Part shown: positions 1-8,199 of the stretch, piece by piece | How the letters are laid out: each line of letters opens with the position of its first letter | Numbering within the stretch: the stretch's first letter is position 1 | Source of the DNA: Eubacteriaceae bacterium | GTDB lineage: Bacteria > Bacillota > Clostridia > Lachnospirales > Lachnospiraceae | Assembly (NCBI GenBank): GCA_910574915.1 | Contig: CAJTCR010000007.1 | Span: 1-64,000 of the forward strand | Length of the DNA stretch: 64,000 bases | Direction of reading: 5' to 3' | The notes under the pieces: generated by a model | Told to the model about the DNA's origin: nothing | Seen by the model: the letters and a program-made list of their open reading frames with translations, nothing else | Database searches by the model: none | Position numbers and translations under genes: made by a program

Positions 1-1
1 G

Positions 2-1183
2 TTCTATGGAAAGATGGTTGAGAAATGGAACGAGGCAAATCCAGATAAAAAGATTTATTTGACGGCAACTGCTTATCCGTTCCAGGATATGCACAATAAA
101 ATGCTGATGTCCTTCCAGGCAGGCGAAGGCGCACCGGATATTATTGATATTGAGATGGGGCAGTTCCCGAATGCGGTAGAAGGCCTTGATACATGGCTGT
201 ACCCGTTAGACGATGCGATTGCTCCGTATAAGGCTGATATGGTACAGTCCCGTCTGGAATCTTACCAGGGCGAAGACGGCCACTACTACGGCGCTCCGTT
301 CCATGTAGGCGCTACGGTAATGTACTATAACCTCGGAGAATTAGAGCAGTATGGCATCAAGCAGGAAGATGTCGACGCAGTGAAGACTTGGGACGACTGG
401 AAAGCGCTTGGCAAAAAATATGTGGAAGCACGCGGCGAAGAAGGCAAGTTCTGGACATCGGTAGATACAGGCGGAACAGACTGGATGTGGATTGCGATGG
501 CACAGCACGGCGAAGACTGGAGCGGCGACGGCACAAATCCGAACGTACAGATCGAATCCGTAAAGAAGATGCTTACTTTTGAAAAAGGAATGCTGGATGA
601 AGGAATCGCACAGGTTTCACCAGAAGGCATCGTAGATAACGAGACCGGCTTTAAAAATATTACAAGCAAAAATATTGTAGCTTTCCCGAAGGCAGCTTGG
701 TATATGTCCAGATTTATCAAGGAAATGCCGGATGAAAAAGGAAACTGGTACATAGCTCCGTGTCCGGTATTTGAAGAAGGACAGCCGCGTTCGGTAGGTA
801 TCGGCGGCACAGGTACGGTTGTAACCCAGCAGTCACAAAATCAGGAGCTGGCAGCGGAATTCCTCTGCTGGGCAAAGATGTCTCCAGACGGTGAGAAGGT
901 CATCTGGGAAGATCTGGGATTTGACGTATGTAACACCTCTTTGTGGGATCAGGATGATTTTGCACATGATACGAGCAACGTGTACAATACATTCTTCCGC
1001 AATATGCCATACGATGTGTTAAATGAAATTAAAGATGAAATCGGCTTAATTAAGATGCATAAAATCACTCTTACCATTGCTGAGCAGTTTAACCTGACCG
1101 TATTCAACGAAATCTTTGAAAGCGGCAGGGATATCGATGAGATGCTGCAGGAAGCTCAGGATGCGATTGAATTAGAATTATAA
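2..1183 (+). CDS. ABC transporter sugar-binding protein (5' truncated by window edge)
   Basis: Family 1 extracellular solute-binding protein, the lipid-anchored receptor of a carbohydrate ABC importer. The frame is open to the first bases of the window, reading FYGKMVEKWNEANPDKKI, which is internal sequence of this family, so the signal peptide and lipobox lie outside. The remaining ~393 residues carry the expected pattern: GEGAPDIIDIEMGQF near residue 40, the glycine- and Trp-rich hinge region, and a C-terminal helix pair. Two MalF/MalG-type permease genes follow, so this is the receptor of that importer. The downstream GH43 and GH51 enzymes suggest arabino-oligosaccharides as cargo; that substrate is inference from neighbours. 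The ATPase subunit is not nearby, as is usual for Firmicutes that share one MsmK-type ATPase. Confidence 0.9.
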   Translation, partial: FYGKMVEKWNEANPDKKIYLTATAYPFQDMHNKMLMSFQAGEGAPDIIDIEMGQFPNAVEGLDTWLYPLDDAIAPYKADMVQSRLESYQGEDGHYYGAPFHVGATVMYYNLGELEQYGIKQEDVDAVKTWDDWKALGKKYVEARGEEGKFWTSVDTGGTDWMWIAMAQHGEDWSGDGTNPNVQIESVKKMLTFEKGMLDEGIAQVSPEGIVDNETGFKNITSKNIVAFPKAAWYMSRFIKEMPDEKGNWYIAPCPVFEEGQPRSVGIGGTGTVVTQQSQNQELAAEFLCWAKMSPDGEKVIWEDLGFDVCNTSLWDQDDFAHDTSNVYNTFFRNMPYDVLNEIKDEIGLIKMHKITLTIAEQFNLTVFNEIFESGRDIDEMLQEAQDAIELEL

Positions 1184-1220
1184 GATATTTTCAATTCTAA
1201 TTGCATTGAGGTATGAAACG

Positions 1221-1251
1221 GATTGCCTAAGAAACAGGTTCTTAGGCAATC
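1221..1251 (+). promoter_or_regulatory. Intercistronic stem-loop between binding-protein and permease genes
   Basis: GATTGCCTAAGAA and TTCTTAGGCAATC form a perfect 13-bp stem around a 5-nt loop, 38 nt after the binding-protein stop. No T-run follows, so it is not an ordinary terminator. In sugar ABC operons such hairpins commonly protect the binding-protein mRNA end and lower permease expression; that role here is inference. An upstream TTG in frame with the permease lies inside the stem, another reason to prefer the later ATG for that gene. Confidence 0.75.
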
Positions 1252-1282
1252 CTTATCTAAGGGAGAGAGTGAGGAGAAGGCG

Positions 1283-2194
1283 ATGGAAAAAAAGAGTAAT
1301 ATCTTTCAGAAATTCATGTATTCCCAGAAGACAGCTCCGTATGTGTTCGTACTGCCGTTTTTACTGAGCTTTTGTATCTTCTGGATCTATCCTTTGTGCA
1401 GTACGGTTGTCATGAGTTTTCAGGATATCGGTCCTGCGAAAACAGAATGGATTGGGTTAAGCAATTATACAAAATTATTAAAAGATTCTGTATTCCATAC
1501 AGCAATTAAAAACAGTGTTTTATATATGGTACTTACCTTAGTATTATTGATTCCGTTTCCAATGCTGTTTGCGGCATTGATGGACAGTCGTCTTGTAAAG
1601 GCAAAAGGCGTGTGGAAAGCCATTTTATATATGCCGTCTTTAACGTCTGTAGTTATTTCTGGTACGTTATTCCGTCTGATGTTTACTGAAATGGGCACTG
1701 GGCAGATGAACTTATTATTGCAGGCGATTGGCAGGTCGCCAATTCAGTGGCTGAAAATGAAAGGGACTGCATATTTTGCATTGCTGCTGTTAGCGTGCTG
1801 GCGCTGGACAGGTGTAAATATGCTGTATTTCCTGTCTGGTTTAAAAGGGATTGATACAAGCCTGTACGAATCTGCGGAGATTGATGGGGCAACCTCCTGG
1901 AAGAGATTTTGGTATGTGACGCTTCCTCTTTTAAAGCCGACAACAGTTTATGTATGTACGATTTCCGTATATGCCGGGCTTTCCATGTTCTTGGAGTCCT
2001 TTATGTTATGGAACGGAAACAGTTCTCCAAGAAATATCGGACTTACGATCGTAGGCTACCTGTATCGCCGTGGTATTGAGAAAAACGATATGGGCTATGC
2101 GTCTTCGGTAGGCTTGGTGCTTCTTGGTATTGCGCTCATCATTAATATGGTTCAGTTAGTAATGACTGGCACATTTAAGAAGGAGGAGAAGTAA
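1283..2194 (+). CDS. ABC sugar transporter permease, MalF/UgpA type
   Basis: Integral membrane permease of a carbohydrate ABC importer, 303 residues. It starts at ATG 1283, directly behind GAGGAGAAGG; an upstream TTG in frame falls inside a hairpin and is rejected. Six hydrophobic segments are visible, beginning with PYVFVLPFLLSFCIFWIYP. The EAA loop that contacts the ATPase is present near residue 215 as SLYESAEIDGATSWKRFW. The stop codon directly abuts the start of the next permease, so the two are translationally linked. The protein would pair with that permease to form the channel, fed by the preceding binding protein. Family and role are secure; the sugar is inferred from the adjacent arabinosidase genes. 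Confidence 0.93.
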   Translation: MEKKSNIFQKFMYSQKTAPYVFVLPFLLSFCIFWIYPLCSTVVMSFQDIGPAKTEWIGLSNYTKLLKDSVFHTAIKNSVLYMVLTLVLLIPFPMLFAALMDSRLVKAKGVWKAILYMPSLTSVVISGTLFRLMFTEMGTGQMNLLLQAIGRSPIQWLKMKGTAYFALLLLACWRWTGVNMLYFLSGLKGIDTSLYESAEIDGATSWKRFWYVTLPLLKPTTVYVCTISVYAGLSMFLESFMLWNGNSSPRNIGLTIVGYLYRRGIEKNDMGYASSVGLVLLGIALIINMVQLVMTGTFKKEEK

Positions 2195-3067
2195 ATGGCT
2201 GCTAAATCGAAATCCCAGATAGGCGGGACGAAGACGTCAGTACTGACTGTGCTTGGAACCGGACTATTTGTAGTATTGTGCTTTCTCATTGTATTTCCAA
2301 TATTTGCAGGCCTGTTAGCTTCCTTCCGTCCTGGCCAGCAGTTGATGCGTAACGGGTTAAGCATTGACCTTGATTTTTCTACGATGTCGCTTGCGAACTA
2401 CCAGTATATTTTCAGCTTTAACGCAGATTCTATGAAATATATGAATGCGTTTAAGAACAGCCTGTTTTTAACATTTGTTACGGTAGTAGGCACGCTGGTC
2501 GTATGTTACTTTGTCGCTTATGGTATTTCCATGTATGATTTTAAGCTGCGCAACCTGCTGTTTTTCCTCGTAATTGCGACGATGATGGTTCCGTTTGAAA
2601 TTCTGATGCTCCCGTTATACCAGGAGATTATCAAATTAAATCTGACGGATACGACCTGGGGCGTAATCCTGCCTGGGCTTTGCGGGGCGTCTACGATCTT
2701 TTTCTTCCGCCAGTATATGATCGGGCTTCCAAAGGAGCTGTTGGAGGCGGGACGTATCGACGGCGCGAGCGAGTATGGAATCTGCGTGCGGATTATGCTG
2801 CCGATTGTAAAGCCGGCGTTTGCTTCTATGGCGATCCTGACGTCGATGGGGTCCTGGAACAACCTGCTGTGGCCGATGCTTGTATACAGGAGTGCCGAAA
2901 AGTTTACGCTTCCGGTGTACTTAAACGGGCTATTGACACCGTATGGGAATAACTATGATATCCTGATCGCAGGGTCTATGTTTTCCATTCTTCCGGTAAT
3001 GGTGGTGTTCCTCTGCTTCCAGAGCTACTTTATCGATGGTATGGTAGCGGGAGCTGTAAAGGGATAA
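2195..3067 (+). CDS. ABC sugar transporter permease, MalG/UgpE type
   Basis: Second permease of the importer, 290 residues. ATG 2195 follows the preceding stop with no gap and is preceded by AGGAGG at 2181-2186. Hydrophobic segments begin around residue 15 (TVLGTGLFVVLCFLIVFPIF). The EAA motif reads ELLEAGRIDGASEYGICVRI near residue 185, with the conserved EAxxDGAS core. The C-terminus AGAVKG is typical of this subfamily. It forms the transmembrane heterodimer with the upstream permease. A structure with a long loop and a T-run follows at 3135-3195, marking the probable end of this transcript. Confidence 0.93.
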   Translation: MAAKSKSQIGGTKTSVLTVLGTGLFVVLCFLIVFPIFAGLLASFRPGQQLMRNGLSIDLDFSTMSLANYQYIFSFNADSMKYMNAFKNSLFLTFVTVVGTLVVCYFVAYGISMYDFKLRNLLFFLVIATMMVPFEILMLPLYQEIIKLNLTDTTWGVILPGLCGASTIFFFRQYMIGLPKELLEAGRIDGASEYGICVRIMLPIVKPAFASMAILTSMGSWNNLLWPMLVYRSAEKFTLPVYLNGLLTPYGNNYDILIAGSMFSILPVMVVFLCFQSYFIDGMVAGAVKG

Positions 3068-3134
3068 TGAGTTGAAAAATAATATCAGTTTGTCAGAAAA
3101 AAGTTAGATTGTAGTAAAATAAATAGATTGGAAG

Positions 3135-3195
3135 CAGGCAGCGGCTCGGTTTGTCAGTGAGGAACATAGCTGGCACCCAAAGCTGCCTGTTTTTT
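3135..3195 (+). terminator. Probable rho-independent terminator after the sugar permease genes
   Basis: CAGGCAGC (3135-3142) pairs with GCTGCCTG (3182-3189) and is followed by six T residues. The ~39-nt apical part (CGGCTCGGTTTGTCAGTGAG and onward) is unusually long for a plain terminator and could itself fold, so a leader-RNA role for the GH43-GH51 genes cannot be excluded. I recognise no known riboswitch in it. Confidence 0.55.
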
Positions 3196-3282
3196 CGTGA
3201 CCGTATGCAGCAGTGGATGGAAATGTGTTTGCGCGTAGCTGGTACAGGTTTCGTGTGAATGCATATTTGGAAAGGAAAAGCG

Positions 3283-4236
3283 ATGGATGTAAAATTAAAA
3301 TTTAATGAACCGTGGATTGAGCAGAGGGCTGACCCCTATGTGTACAGGCATACAGACGGATGGTATTACTTTACGGCGTCTGTGCCTGCGTATGACGGGA
3401 TCTGCCTGCGCAGGGCGAAAAGCCTTGACAAGCTTCCAGACGCGCCGGAGGTGGAGATCTGGCATAAACATGAGCAAGGCGAGATGAGTATACATATCTG
3501 GGCGCCGGAGCTGCATTATCTGGATGGAAAGTGGTATATTTATTATGCAGGCGGAGATAAGGACGATGTATGGGAGATCCGCCCGTATGTGCTGGAGTGC
3601 CAGGGACAAGACCCGTTAAAAGATCCGTGGAAAGAGCTTGGAAAGATGAAGCGGGCGCCGGAAGATGAGTTTTCTTTTGAGGCGTTTTCTCTGGACGGTA
3701 CGGTATTTGAAAATAAGGGCGAGTATTTTTATGTGTGGGCGGAAAAAGTCGGTGTCGGCAAGCAGATTTCCAACCTGTATATCGCAAAGATGGAACATCC
3801 GCACCAGCTTAAGACGGTGCAGGTGCTTTTGACGACGCCGGACTATGACTGGGAGCGTTACGGATTCTGGGTAAATGAAGGCCCGGCAGTGATTAAGCAT
3901 GGAAATAAGCTGTTTTTGACCTATTCGGCAAGCGAAACGGGGGAGCACTACTGTATGGGGATGCTGACGGCGGATATGGATGCGGACTTATTAGACCCGC
4001 TGTCGTGGAAAAAAGAGCGCTATCCGGTATTGCAGACCGATGCGTCCAGAAATATCTACGGGCCGGGGCACAATTCCTTTACGACCGATGAGGAAGGAAA
4101 CGACCTTATGGTATACCATCTGCGCACAGAATCAAAGATCGAAGGAAACCCGCTGTACAACCCGAACCGCCATGCGTGCCTGATGAAGGTACGCTGGGAC
4201 AGCCAGGGATGCCCGGTGTTTTCCTATGAAGAATAA
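3283..4236 (+). CDS. Glycoside hydrolase family 43 (arabinofuranosidase/xylosidase type)
   Basis: Five-bladed beta-propeller glycosidase of family GH43, 317 residues and without a signal peptide, so it acts in the cytoplasm on imported oligosaccharides. ATG 3283 is chosen because GGAAAGGAAAAGCG stands directly before it; an ATG at 3259 has no ribosome binding site. The N-terminal motif EQRADPYVYRHTDGWYYF carries the catalytic-base Asp of the family, and VNEGPAVIKHGNKLF holds the likely acid Glu (roughly residue 205). The TDASRNIYGPGHNSFT stretch is the typical blade-four signature. The GH51 gene follows closely. Exact specificity, arabinofuranosidase or xylosidase, cannot be read from sequence. 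Confidence 0.88.
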   Translation: MDVKLKFNEPWIEQRADPYVYRHTDGWYYFTASVPAYDGICLRRAKSLDKLPDAPEVEIWHKHEQGEMSIHIWAPELHYLDGKWYIYYAGGDKDDVWEIRPYVLECQGQDPLKDPWKELGKMKRAPEDEFSFEAFSLDGTVFENKGEYFYVWAEKVGVGKQISNLYIAKMEHPHQLKTVQVLLTTPDYDWERYGFWVNEGPAVIKHGNKLFLTYSASETGEHYCMGMLTADMDADLLDPLSWKKERYPVLQTDASRNIYGPGHNSFTTDEEGNDLMVYHLRTESKIEGNPLYNPNRHACLMKVRWDSQGCPVFSYEE

Positions 4237-4269
4237 GTAATGTCTGCGTTAGGCAGCGAGGAGGTATCT

Positions 4270-5778
4270 ATGGCAAAATTAGTAATTAATGAGGCAAAAA
4301 AGCAGGGCAGGATTGCGCCGGAAATCTATGGCCAGTTTTCAGAACATCTGGGCAGAGGGATCTATGAGGGGATTTTTGTAACGGAAGATTCTGGCATTCC
4401 AAATGTCAACGGTATGCGCACAGATGTCGTGGAAGCGTTAAAAGAGCTGGAAGTGCCTGTGCTGCGCTGGCCGGGGGGATGCTTTGCGGACGAATACCAT
4501 TGGAAGGACGGGATTGGAAAAAAGGAAAACCGTAAAAAGATGGTCAATACGAACTGGGGCGGTGTGGTAGAGGACAACAGCTTTGGGACGCATGAGTTTA
4601 TGGAGCTGTGCCGCCAGCTTGGATGCAAGACGTATATCAACGGCAACCTGGGCAGCGGTACGGTGCAGGAGATGGCGGAATGGGTGGAATATATGACGTT
4701 TGAAGGCGTCTCCCCGATGGCGCGCCTGCGCAAAGAAAACGGCCACGAAGCGCCGTGGAAAGTCGATTATTTCGGTGTCGGCAATGAGAACTGGGGCTGC
4801 GGCGGCAATATGACGCCAGAGCACTATGCCAATGAATACCGCCGTTACCAGACGTATGTTAAAAATCTGGACGCGCATAAGGATCCGATTGAAAAAGTCT
4901 GCTGCGGCGCAAATGTGGATGACTACTACTGGACAAAAGATGTAATGAAAACGTGCTTTGCCCATGTGGAAGAGAAAAACCACGGGCATATGGACTTTTT
5001 GTCGCTGCATTATTACGTCCACCCGGAAGGCTGGGAACGAAAGGGCAGCGCGACGGATTTCGATGAAGAGACCTGGTACAAGACGATGTTTAAAGCGCTG
5101 TATATGGAGACTCTGATCGAAAGGCACGGCACGATTATGGACCGTTTTGACCCGAAAAAACAAATCGGCATGTGCGTAGACGAATGGGGAACCTGGTTTA
5201 CGTGCGAACCAGGCACAAATCCGGGCTTTTTATACCAGCAGAACACGGTGCGCGATGCGCTCGTCGCGGGCGTTACGCTCAATCTTTTCAATAAGCACTG
5301 CGACCGTGTAAAAATGGCATGTATCGCGCAGACCGTAAACGTACTCCAGGCGATGCTGTTGACAGAAGGCGAAAAAATGATAAAGACGCCGACCTATCAC
5401 GTCTTTCATATGTACCGCCACCATCAGGGCGCGCAGCTTGTAAGCAGCGAGCTGACAGGCGTTGCAGAAATCGGCATAGGCGAATGGAAGGTGCCGCAGA
5501 TCTTAGAGTCTGTATCCGAAAAGGACGGCATTCTTACGATTACGCTCAACAACCTGTCCGCGTCAGACAGCCATGAGCTGGATATACGCTTTACAGGCGA
5601 CCGGGCGTATGAAGTCGTGGAAGCAAATGCCGTGTCGCATTCAGACATCCATGCATACAATACGTTTGACGAGCCTTTTCATGTCAAAGAGGAAGCGTTT
5701 AACGGCTATACGCAAAACGGCGACCGGATAAAAGTAACGCTGCCTGCTTGCAGCGTAGTCGAGATCCGTGTAAAGTAA
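4270..5778 (+). CDS. abfA: Alpha-L-arabinofuranosidase, GH51
   Basis: Retaining exo-alpha-L-arabinofuranosidase that releases terminal arabinose from arabinan or arabinoxylan oligosaccharides, 502 residues, matching the ~500 usual for intracellular GH51. ATG 4270 is preceded by AGGAGG (4259-4264); the in-frame ATG at 4240 lacks such a site. The acid/base Glu lies in [13 protein letters not shown] (near residue 173) and the nucleophile Glu in [11 protein letters not shown] (near residue 300). The N-terminal [19 protein letters not shown] and [15 protein letters not shown] motifs are diagnostic. A C-terminal beta domain ends in a short [10 protein letters not shown] strand. No signal peptide, so cytoplasmic. 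It lies 33 nt after the GH43 gene and probably shares its transcript. Confidence 0.95.
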   Translation: MAKLVINEAKKQGRIAPEIYGQFSEHLGRGIYEGIFVTEDSGIPNVNGMRTDVVEALKELEVPVLRWPGGCFADEYHWKDGIGKKENRKKMVNTNWGGVVEDNSFGTHEFMELCRQLGCKTYINGNLGSGTVQEMAEWVEYMTFEGVSPMARLRKENGHEAPWKVDYFGVGNENWGCGGNMTPEHYANEYRRYQTYVKNLDAHKDPIEKVCCGANVDDYYWTKDVMKTCFAHVEEKNHGHMDFLSLHYYVHPEGWERKGSATDFDEETWYKTMFKALYMETLIERHGTIMDRFDPKKQIGMCVDEWGTWFTCEPGTNPGFLYQQNTVRDALVAGVTLNLFNKHCDRVKMACIAQTVNVLQAMLLTEGEKMIKTPTYHVFHMYRHHQGAQLVSSELTGVAEIGIGEWKVPQILESVSEKDGILTITLNNLSASDSHELDIRFTGDRAYEVVEANAVSHSDIHAYNTFDEPFHVKEEAFNGYTQNGDRIKVTLPACSVVEIRVK

Positions 5779-5842
5779 TATCAGGACGGCGCGGCGGTCA
5801 TCCTGCTAATTTGTGAAAAATTATAAAATTTTAGATTTTCTG

Positions 5843-5871
5843 TTTCTGAAAATGCCGGAATATGTTATAAT
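5843..5871 (+). promoter_or_regulatory. Promoter for the YesL-like gene
   Basis: TATAAT at 5866-5871 is preceded by TG one base upstream (extended -10) and by TTTCTG at 5843-5848 with a 17-bp spacer. The start codon at 5920 is about 42 nt from the predicted transcription start. The perfect -10 makes it credible despite the weak -35. Confidence 0.6.
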
Positions 5872-5919
5872 GTCTGATTATGAAAAGCTGTTTATTACAT
5901 GCAGACAAAGGAGCAGAAT

Positions 5920-6573
5920 ATGAACAATATTTTTAATTATGACAATGGATTTTTCCGCGCCGTCAACAAGATCGTGGACGGGTTCTGGGCAAGCATTTTG
6001 TGGCTCGTATTCAGCCTGCCGATTGTGACGCTTGGCGCTTCTACGACAGCGTTTTACTATACGGTGCATAAGTCGCTGCGCGGAAACCGCGGGTACATCT
6101 GGCAGAGCTTTTGGAGCGCATTCAAGTCCAACTTCAAGCAGACCACCAAGATCTGGCTGATCCTGCTTGCCGTATTCACATTTTTATTTGCCGACCAGCA
6201 GATTACGCGCCAGTTTTTAGAGCAGGGCTCAAAGCTTGGAATGCTGTACTATTTCTTTCTCTTCCTGCTGCTTTACTGGGCGGTATGGTGCGTATATATT
6301 TTTTCGTATTCGGCAAGGTTTGAAAACAGCCTGAAACATACAATGAAAAACGCGGCGATTATTTCCCTGCTGAATCTGCCTTGGTCGATCCTTGTGCTTG
6401 TGCTGCTGTTAGCGGGGATGCTGCTGATCTATGTATCACCGATTGCCGTGACCTTTATCCCGGCTGGGGTGATGTGCCTGTATGATATGTTTTTGGAAAG
6501 AATTTACCGCAAGTATATGACGGAAGACGATCTGAAAAAGGAACAGGAGTTGGATTGGGAGAAACATTATTAA
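5920..6573 (+). CDS. YesL family membrane protein (DUF624)
   Basis: Integral membrane protein of 217 residues. ATG 5920 follows AAAGGAG at 5907-5913; earlier in-frame codons have no such site. The N-terminal FNYDNGFFRAVNKIVDGFWA and SLPIVTLGASTTAFYYTVHK motifs identify the YesL/DUF624 family, and five to six hydrophobic segments are visible. Members are regularly encoded beside sugar ABC transporters and glycosidases for plant polysaccharides, as here, but their biochemical role is not established. The gene has its own promoter. A ~230-bp foldback repeat begins a few bases after its stop and could serve as its transcription end. Confidence 0.85.
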   Translation: MNNIFNYDNGFFRAVNKIVDGFWASILWLVFSLPIVTLGASTTAFYYTVHKSLRGNRGYIWQSFWSAFKSNFKQTTKIWLILLAVFTFLFADQQITRQFLEQGSKLGMLYYFFLFLLLYWAVWCVYIFSYSARFENSLKHTMKNAAIISLLNLPWSILVLVLLLAGMLLIYVSPIAVTFIPAGVMCLYDMFLERIYRKYMTEDDLKKEQELDWEKHY

Positions 6574-6578
6574 GATAT

Positions 6579-6814
6579 AGGGACGCTGGGAGAAAGGATG
6601 TGCCTCCCCTGGCTGCGTCCGTTCCAGAATGCTAAGAATCCCTAAGTATCCTGCTGTAACGCTGTGGCTGTGGACGGTCGCGGCACCTAGTTCGCTGCCT
6701 GCTGGCAGCTAAAGGTGCCGCTTGGCTGCGCCCCTGGTTTTTCCGCAGAATACGAAGGGCTTCTAAGCATTCTTCCAAAGCCGCCGCCAGGGGAGGCACA
6801 TCCTCTCTCCCGGC
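6579..6814 (+). repeat. Foldback repeat family A, copy 1
   Basis: A ~236-bp imperfect palindrome. The left arm (AGGATGTGCCTCCCCTGGC ... AGAATGCTAAGAATCCCTAA) pairs with the right arm, whose reverse complement reads AGGATGTGCCTCCCCTGGC ... AGAATGCTTAGAAGCCCTTC, over about 75 nt. The apex holds nested stems GCGGCACC/GGTGCCGC and GCTGCC/GGCAGC. A second copy in the opposite orientation lies at 7955-8183. Both copies sit just 3' of a gene and are sense to it (YesL-like gene here, AICAR transformylase there). No protein is encoded. It could be a MITE or a structured 3' RNA. Confidence 0.85.
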
Positions 6815-6848
6815 TGGTTTTCGTAAATGTTACAAAAACAAGCGCAAT

Positions 6849-7150
6849 ATGGTTTGTTTTGTAGGAAAAGAATCTATTATTTCAACCCAATTCCAAAATG
6901 AAGAAAGGTATGTCTTGAGATTTCTGCCTGTTGATGCAAAACGAATGATTGACTGTGAAAATGCAAAAGAGGTTGTTTATCAGGCTTTTATAAACACAAA
7001 TAATAATTTTTTGCCCTACTATGATTTGAAGATAAGAGATGATGCGTTTAATTCGATGGAAATAAAATTTTGTTGGAAACTTTGTGTCAAAAATATAACC
7101 CTGATATGAAAATTGTTGAAAGTGCATTAAAAAACAAAGTCAGATTATAA
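6849..7150 (+). pseudogene. Unrecognised gene fragment with a frameshift
   Basis: An AT-rich reading frame (86 codons from ATG 6849) reads plausible protein such as FQNEERYVLRFLPVDAKRMI and AKEVVYQAFINTNNNFLPYY, then near 7075 good coding character passes to another frame (ETLCQKYNPDMKIVESALKN, ending at TAA 7148-7150). That pattern fits a decayed gene with one frameshift. I do not recognise the family. The composition differs from the GC-richer neighbours and the fragment lies between a foldback repeat and a broken YhcG gene, so it is probably leftover foreign DNA. Confidence 0.4.
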
Positions 7151-7158
7151 CGAATTAG

Positions 7159-7961
7159 ATATTTAGAAATCAGGCTGATGTTATATCCAAAAGATTATAT
7201 GATAATTCCGTAAAACTAATACAGTTTGCCAGAAACGTGGCAGTAAAACAAGTCAATGCGGTTCAGTTGTTAACCTATTATTCTTTGGGGCGCTGGATTG
7301 TGGAAGAACAGCAGGAAGGTAGCAGAAGGGCAAAGTATGGTCAGCAGGTCATAAAAAAGCTGTCGGTGAAGCTGTCAGAAAAATTTGGCAGGGGCTTTTC
7401 AGAGGATACGCTGAAAAACTGCCGGAAGTTCTATCTTATTTATAAAGACAGGATCAGCGAAACAGTGTTTGATCTGTTTGCGGTTGAAAAAAGCGAAACA
7501 GTGTTTTGCTTTTTCAAAGATCAGATGCCCTTTTCACTGCAATGGTCGCATTATCTGGTGTTGATTCGGATCGCCAATGCGGACGAGAGAAGCTTTTATG
7601 AGATAGAAGCGGCAAAATCTGGCTGGAATGTTCGTACACTGCAAAGATAGTAAGCCCACAAAACGAACGCTTGCCACAATCTATATTTTCTGTTATAGTA
7701 AATTTATACACGGACATTGATAACTGTATATAGGTGGTTGTGCCGAGAAATTTTATGCGAAAACCAAGCTTTCCTTCGGCACGTAAAATATACAAGGTCA
7801 CATGGGAAAGGGATATTTATTTGAAGCCAGGCAAAAACGATTCACTTATGGGGAAGATCAATGCAAATGTGTTTGCATCAGAGTACCAGTTGTACTTTCT
7901 GGATAAAAAGCTACTACAGGACAAGCTGAAAGAGTGGATTGCAGAAGAAGATGAGGGTTGA
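7159..7961 (+). pseudogene. YhcG/DUF1016-type PD-(D/E)XK nuclease gene, broken
   Basis: Remains of a YhcG-family protein (N-terminal DUF1016 winged-helix domain plus C-terminal PDDEXK nuclease domain, ~340 residues when whole). The N-terminal part is readable: QVNAVQLLTYYSLGRWIVEE, KFGRGFSEDTLKNCRKFY and LQWSHYLVLIRIANADERSF, ending WNVRTLQR at TAG 7648-7650. A 146-bp repeat follows at once. The C-terminal domain resumes as GKGYLFEARQKRFTYGED near 7802-7857 in one frame, then jumps with deletion of most of the nuclease core to NANVFASEYQLYFLDKKLLQ in another, ending at TGA 7959-7961. The upstream start is also lost, because the frame opens only after a TAG with no good start codon. Function is certainly lost. 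Confidence 0.85.
7653..7798 (+). repeat. 146-bp repeat family B, copy 1
   Basis: Near-identical to 11089-11234, roughly 90 percent by eye, with the differences clustered in two short spots. It runs from AGCCCACAAAAC to ATATACAAGGT. It contains a hairpin with GTGCCGA pairing to TCGGCAC; in copy 2 the same stem reads GCGCCGA with TCGGCGC, a paired change. It has replaced the central part of a YhcG gene. No obvious terminal inverted repeat or target duplication. Confidence 0.85.
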
Positions 7962-8183
7962 CGTGTTCTAGCTGCGGCTTTGGAAGAATGGTTAGAATCT
8001 CTTGGTATTCTGCTGGGCAACTAGTACAGCCAAGCGGCACCGATAGCTTACGGCTGACAGCCGGAAGCGGACAAGGTGGCGCGACTGTGCACAGCCACAG
8101 CGTAACAGCAGAATACTTAGGGATTCTTAGCATTCTGGAACGGACGCAGGCAGGACATGTCAATCCCCTCTCCTGGCGTCCCT
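7955..8183 (-). repeat. Foldback repeat family A, copy 2
   Basis: Reverse-oriented second copy of the element at 6579-6814. Read on the minus strand it shares CGTCCGTTCCAGAATGCTAA and the following ~50 nt, TCGGTGCCGCTTGGCTG, and ATTCTTCCAAAGCCGC with copy 1. Its outer arm differs (minus-strand left arm ATTGACATGTCCTGCCTGCG), yet the other arm differs in step (reverse complement GTTGACGTGTTCTAGCTGCG), so the palindrome is maintained. It lies 16 nt beyond the stop of the minus-strand AICAR transformylase gene and abuts the end of the YhcG remnant. Confidence 0.85.
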
Positions 8184-8199
8184 TCCTGAAAAAAGCGTA

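Noticed and set aside
3135-3195. Possible riboswitch before the GH43 gene
   Set aside because: The long loop drew attention, but no known aptamer consensus could be matched; a terminator is the simpler reading.
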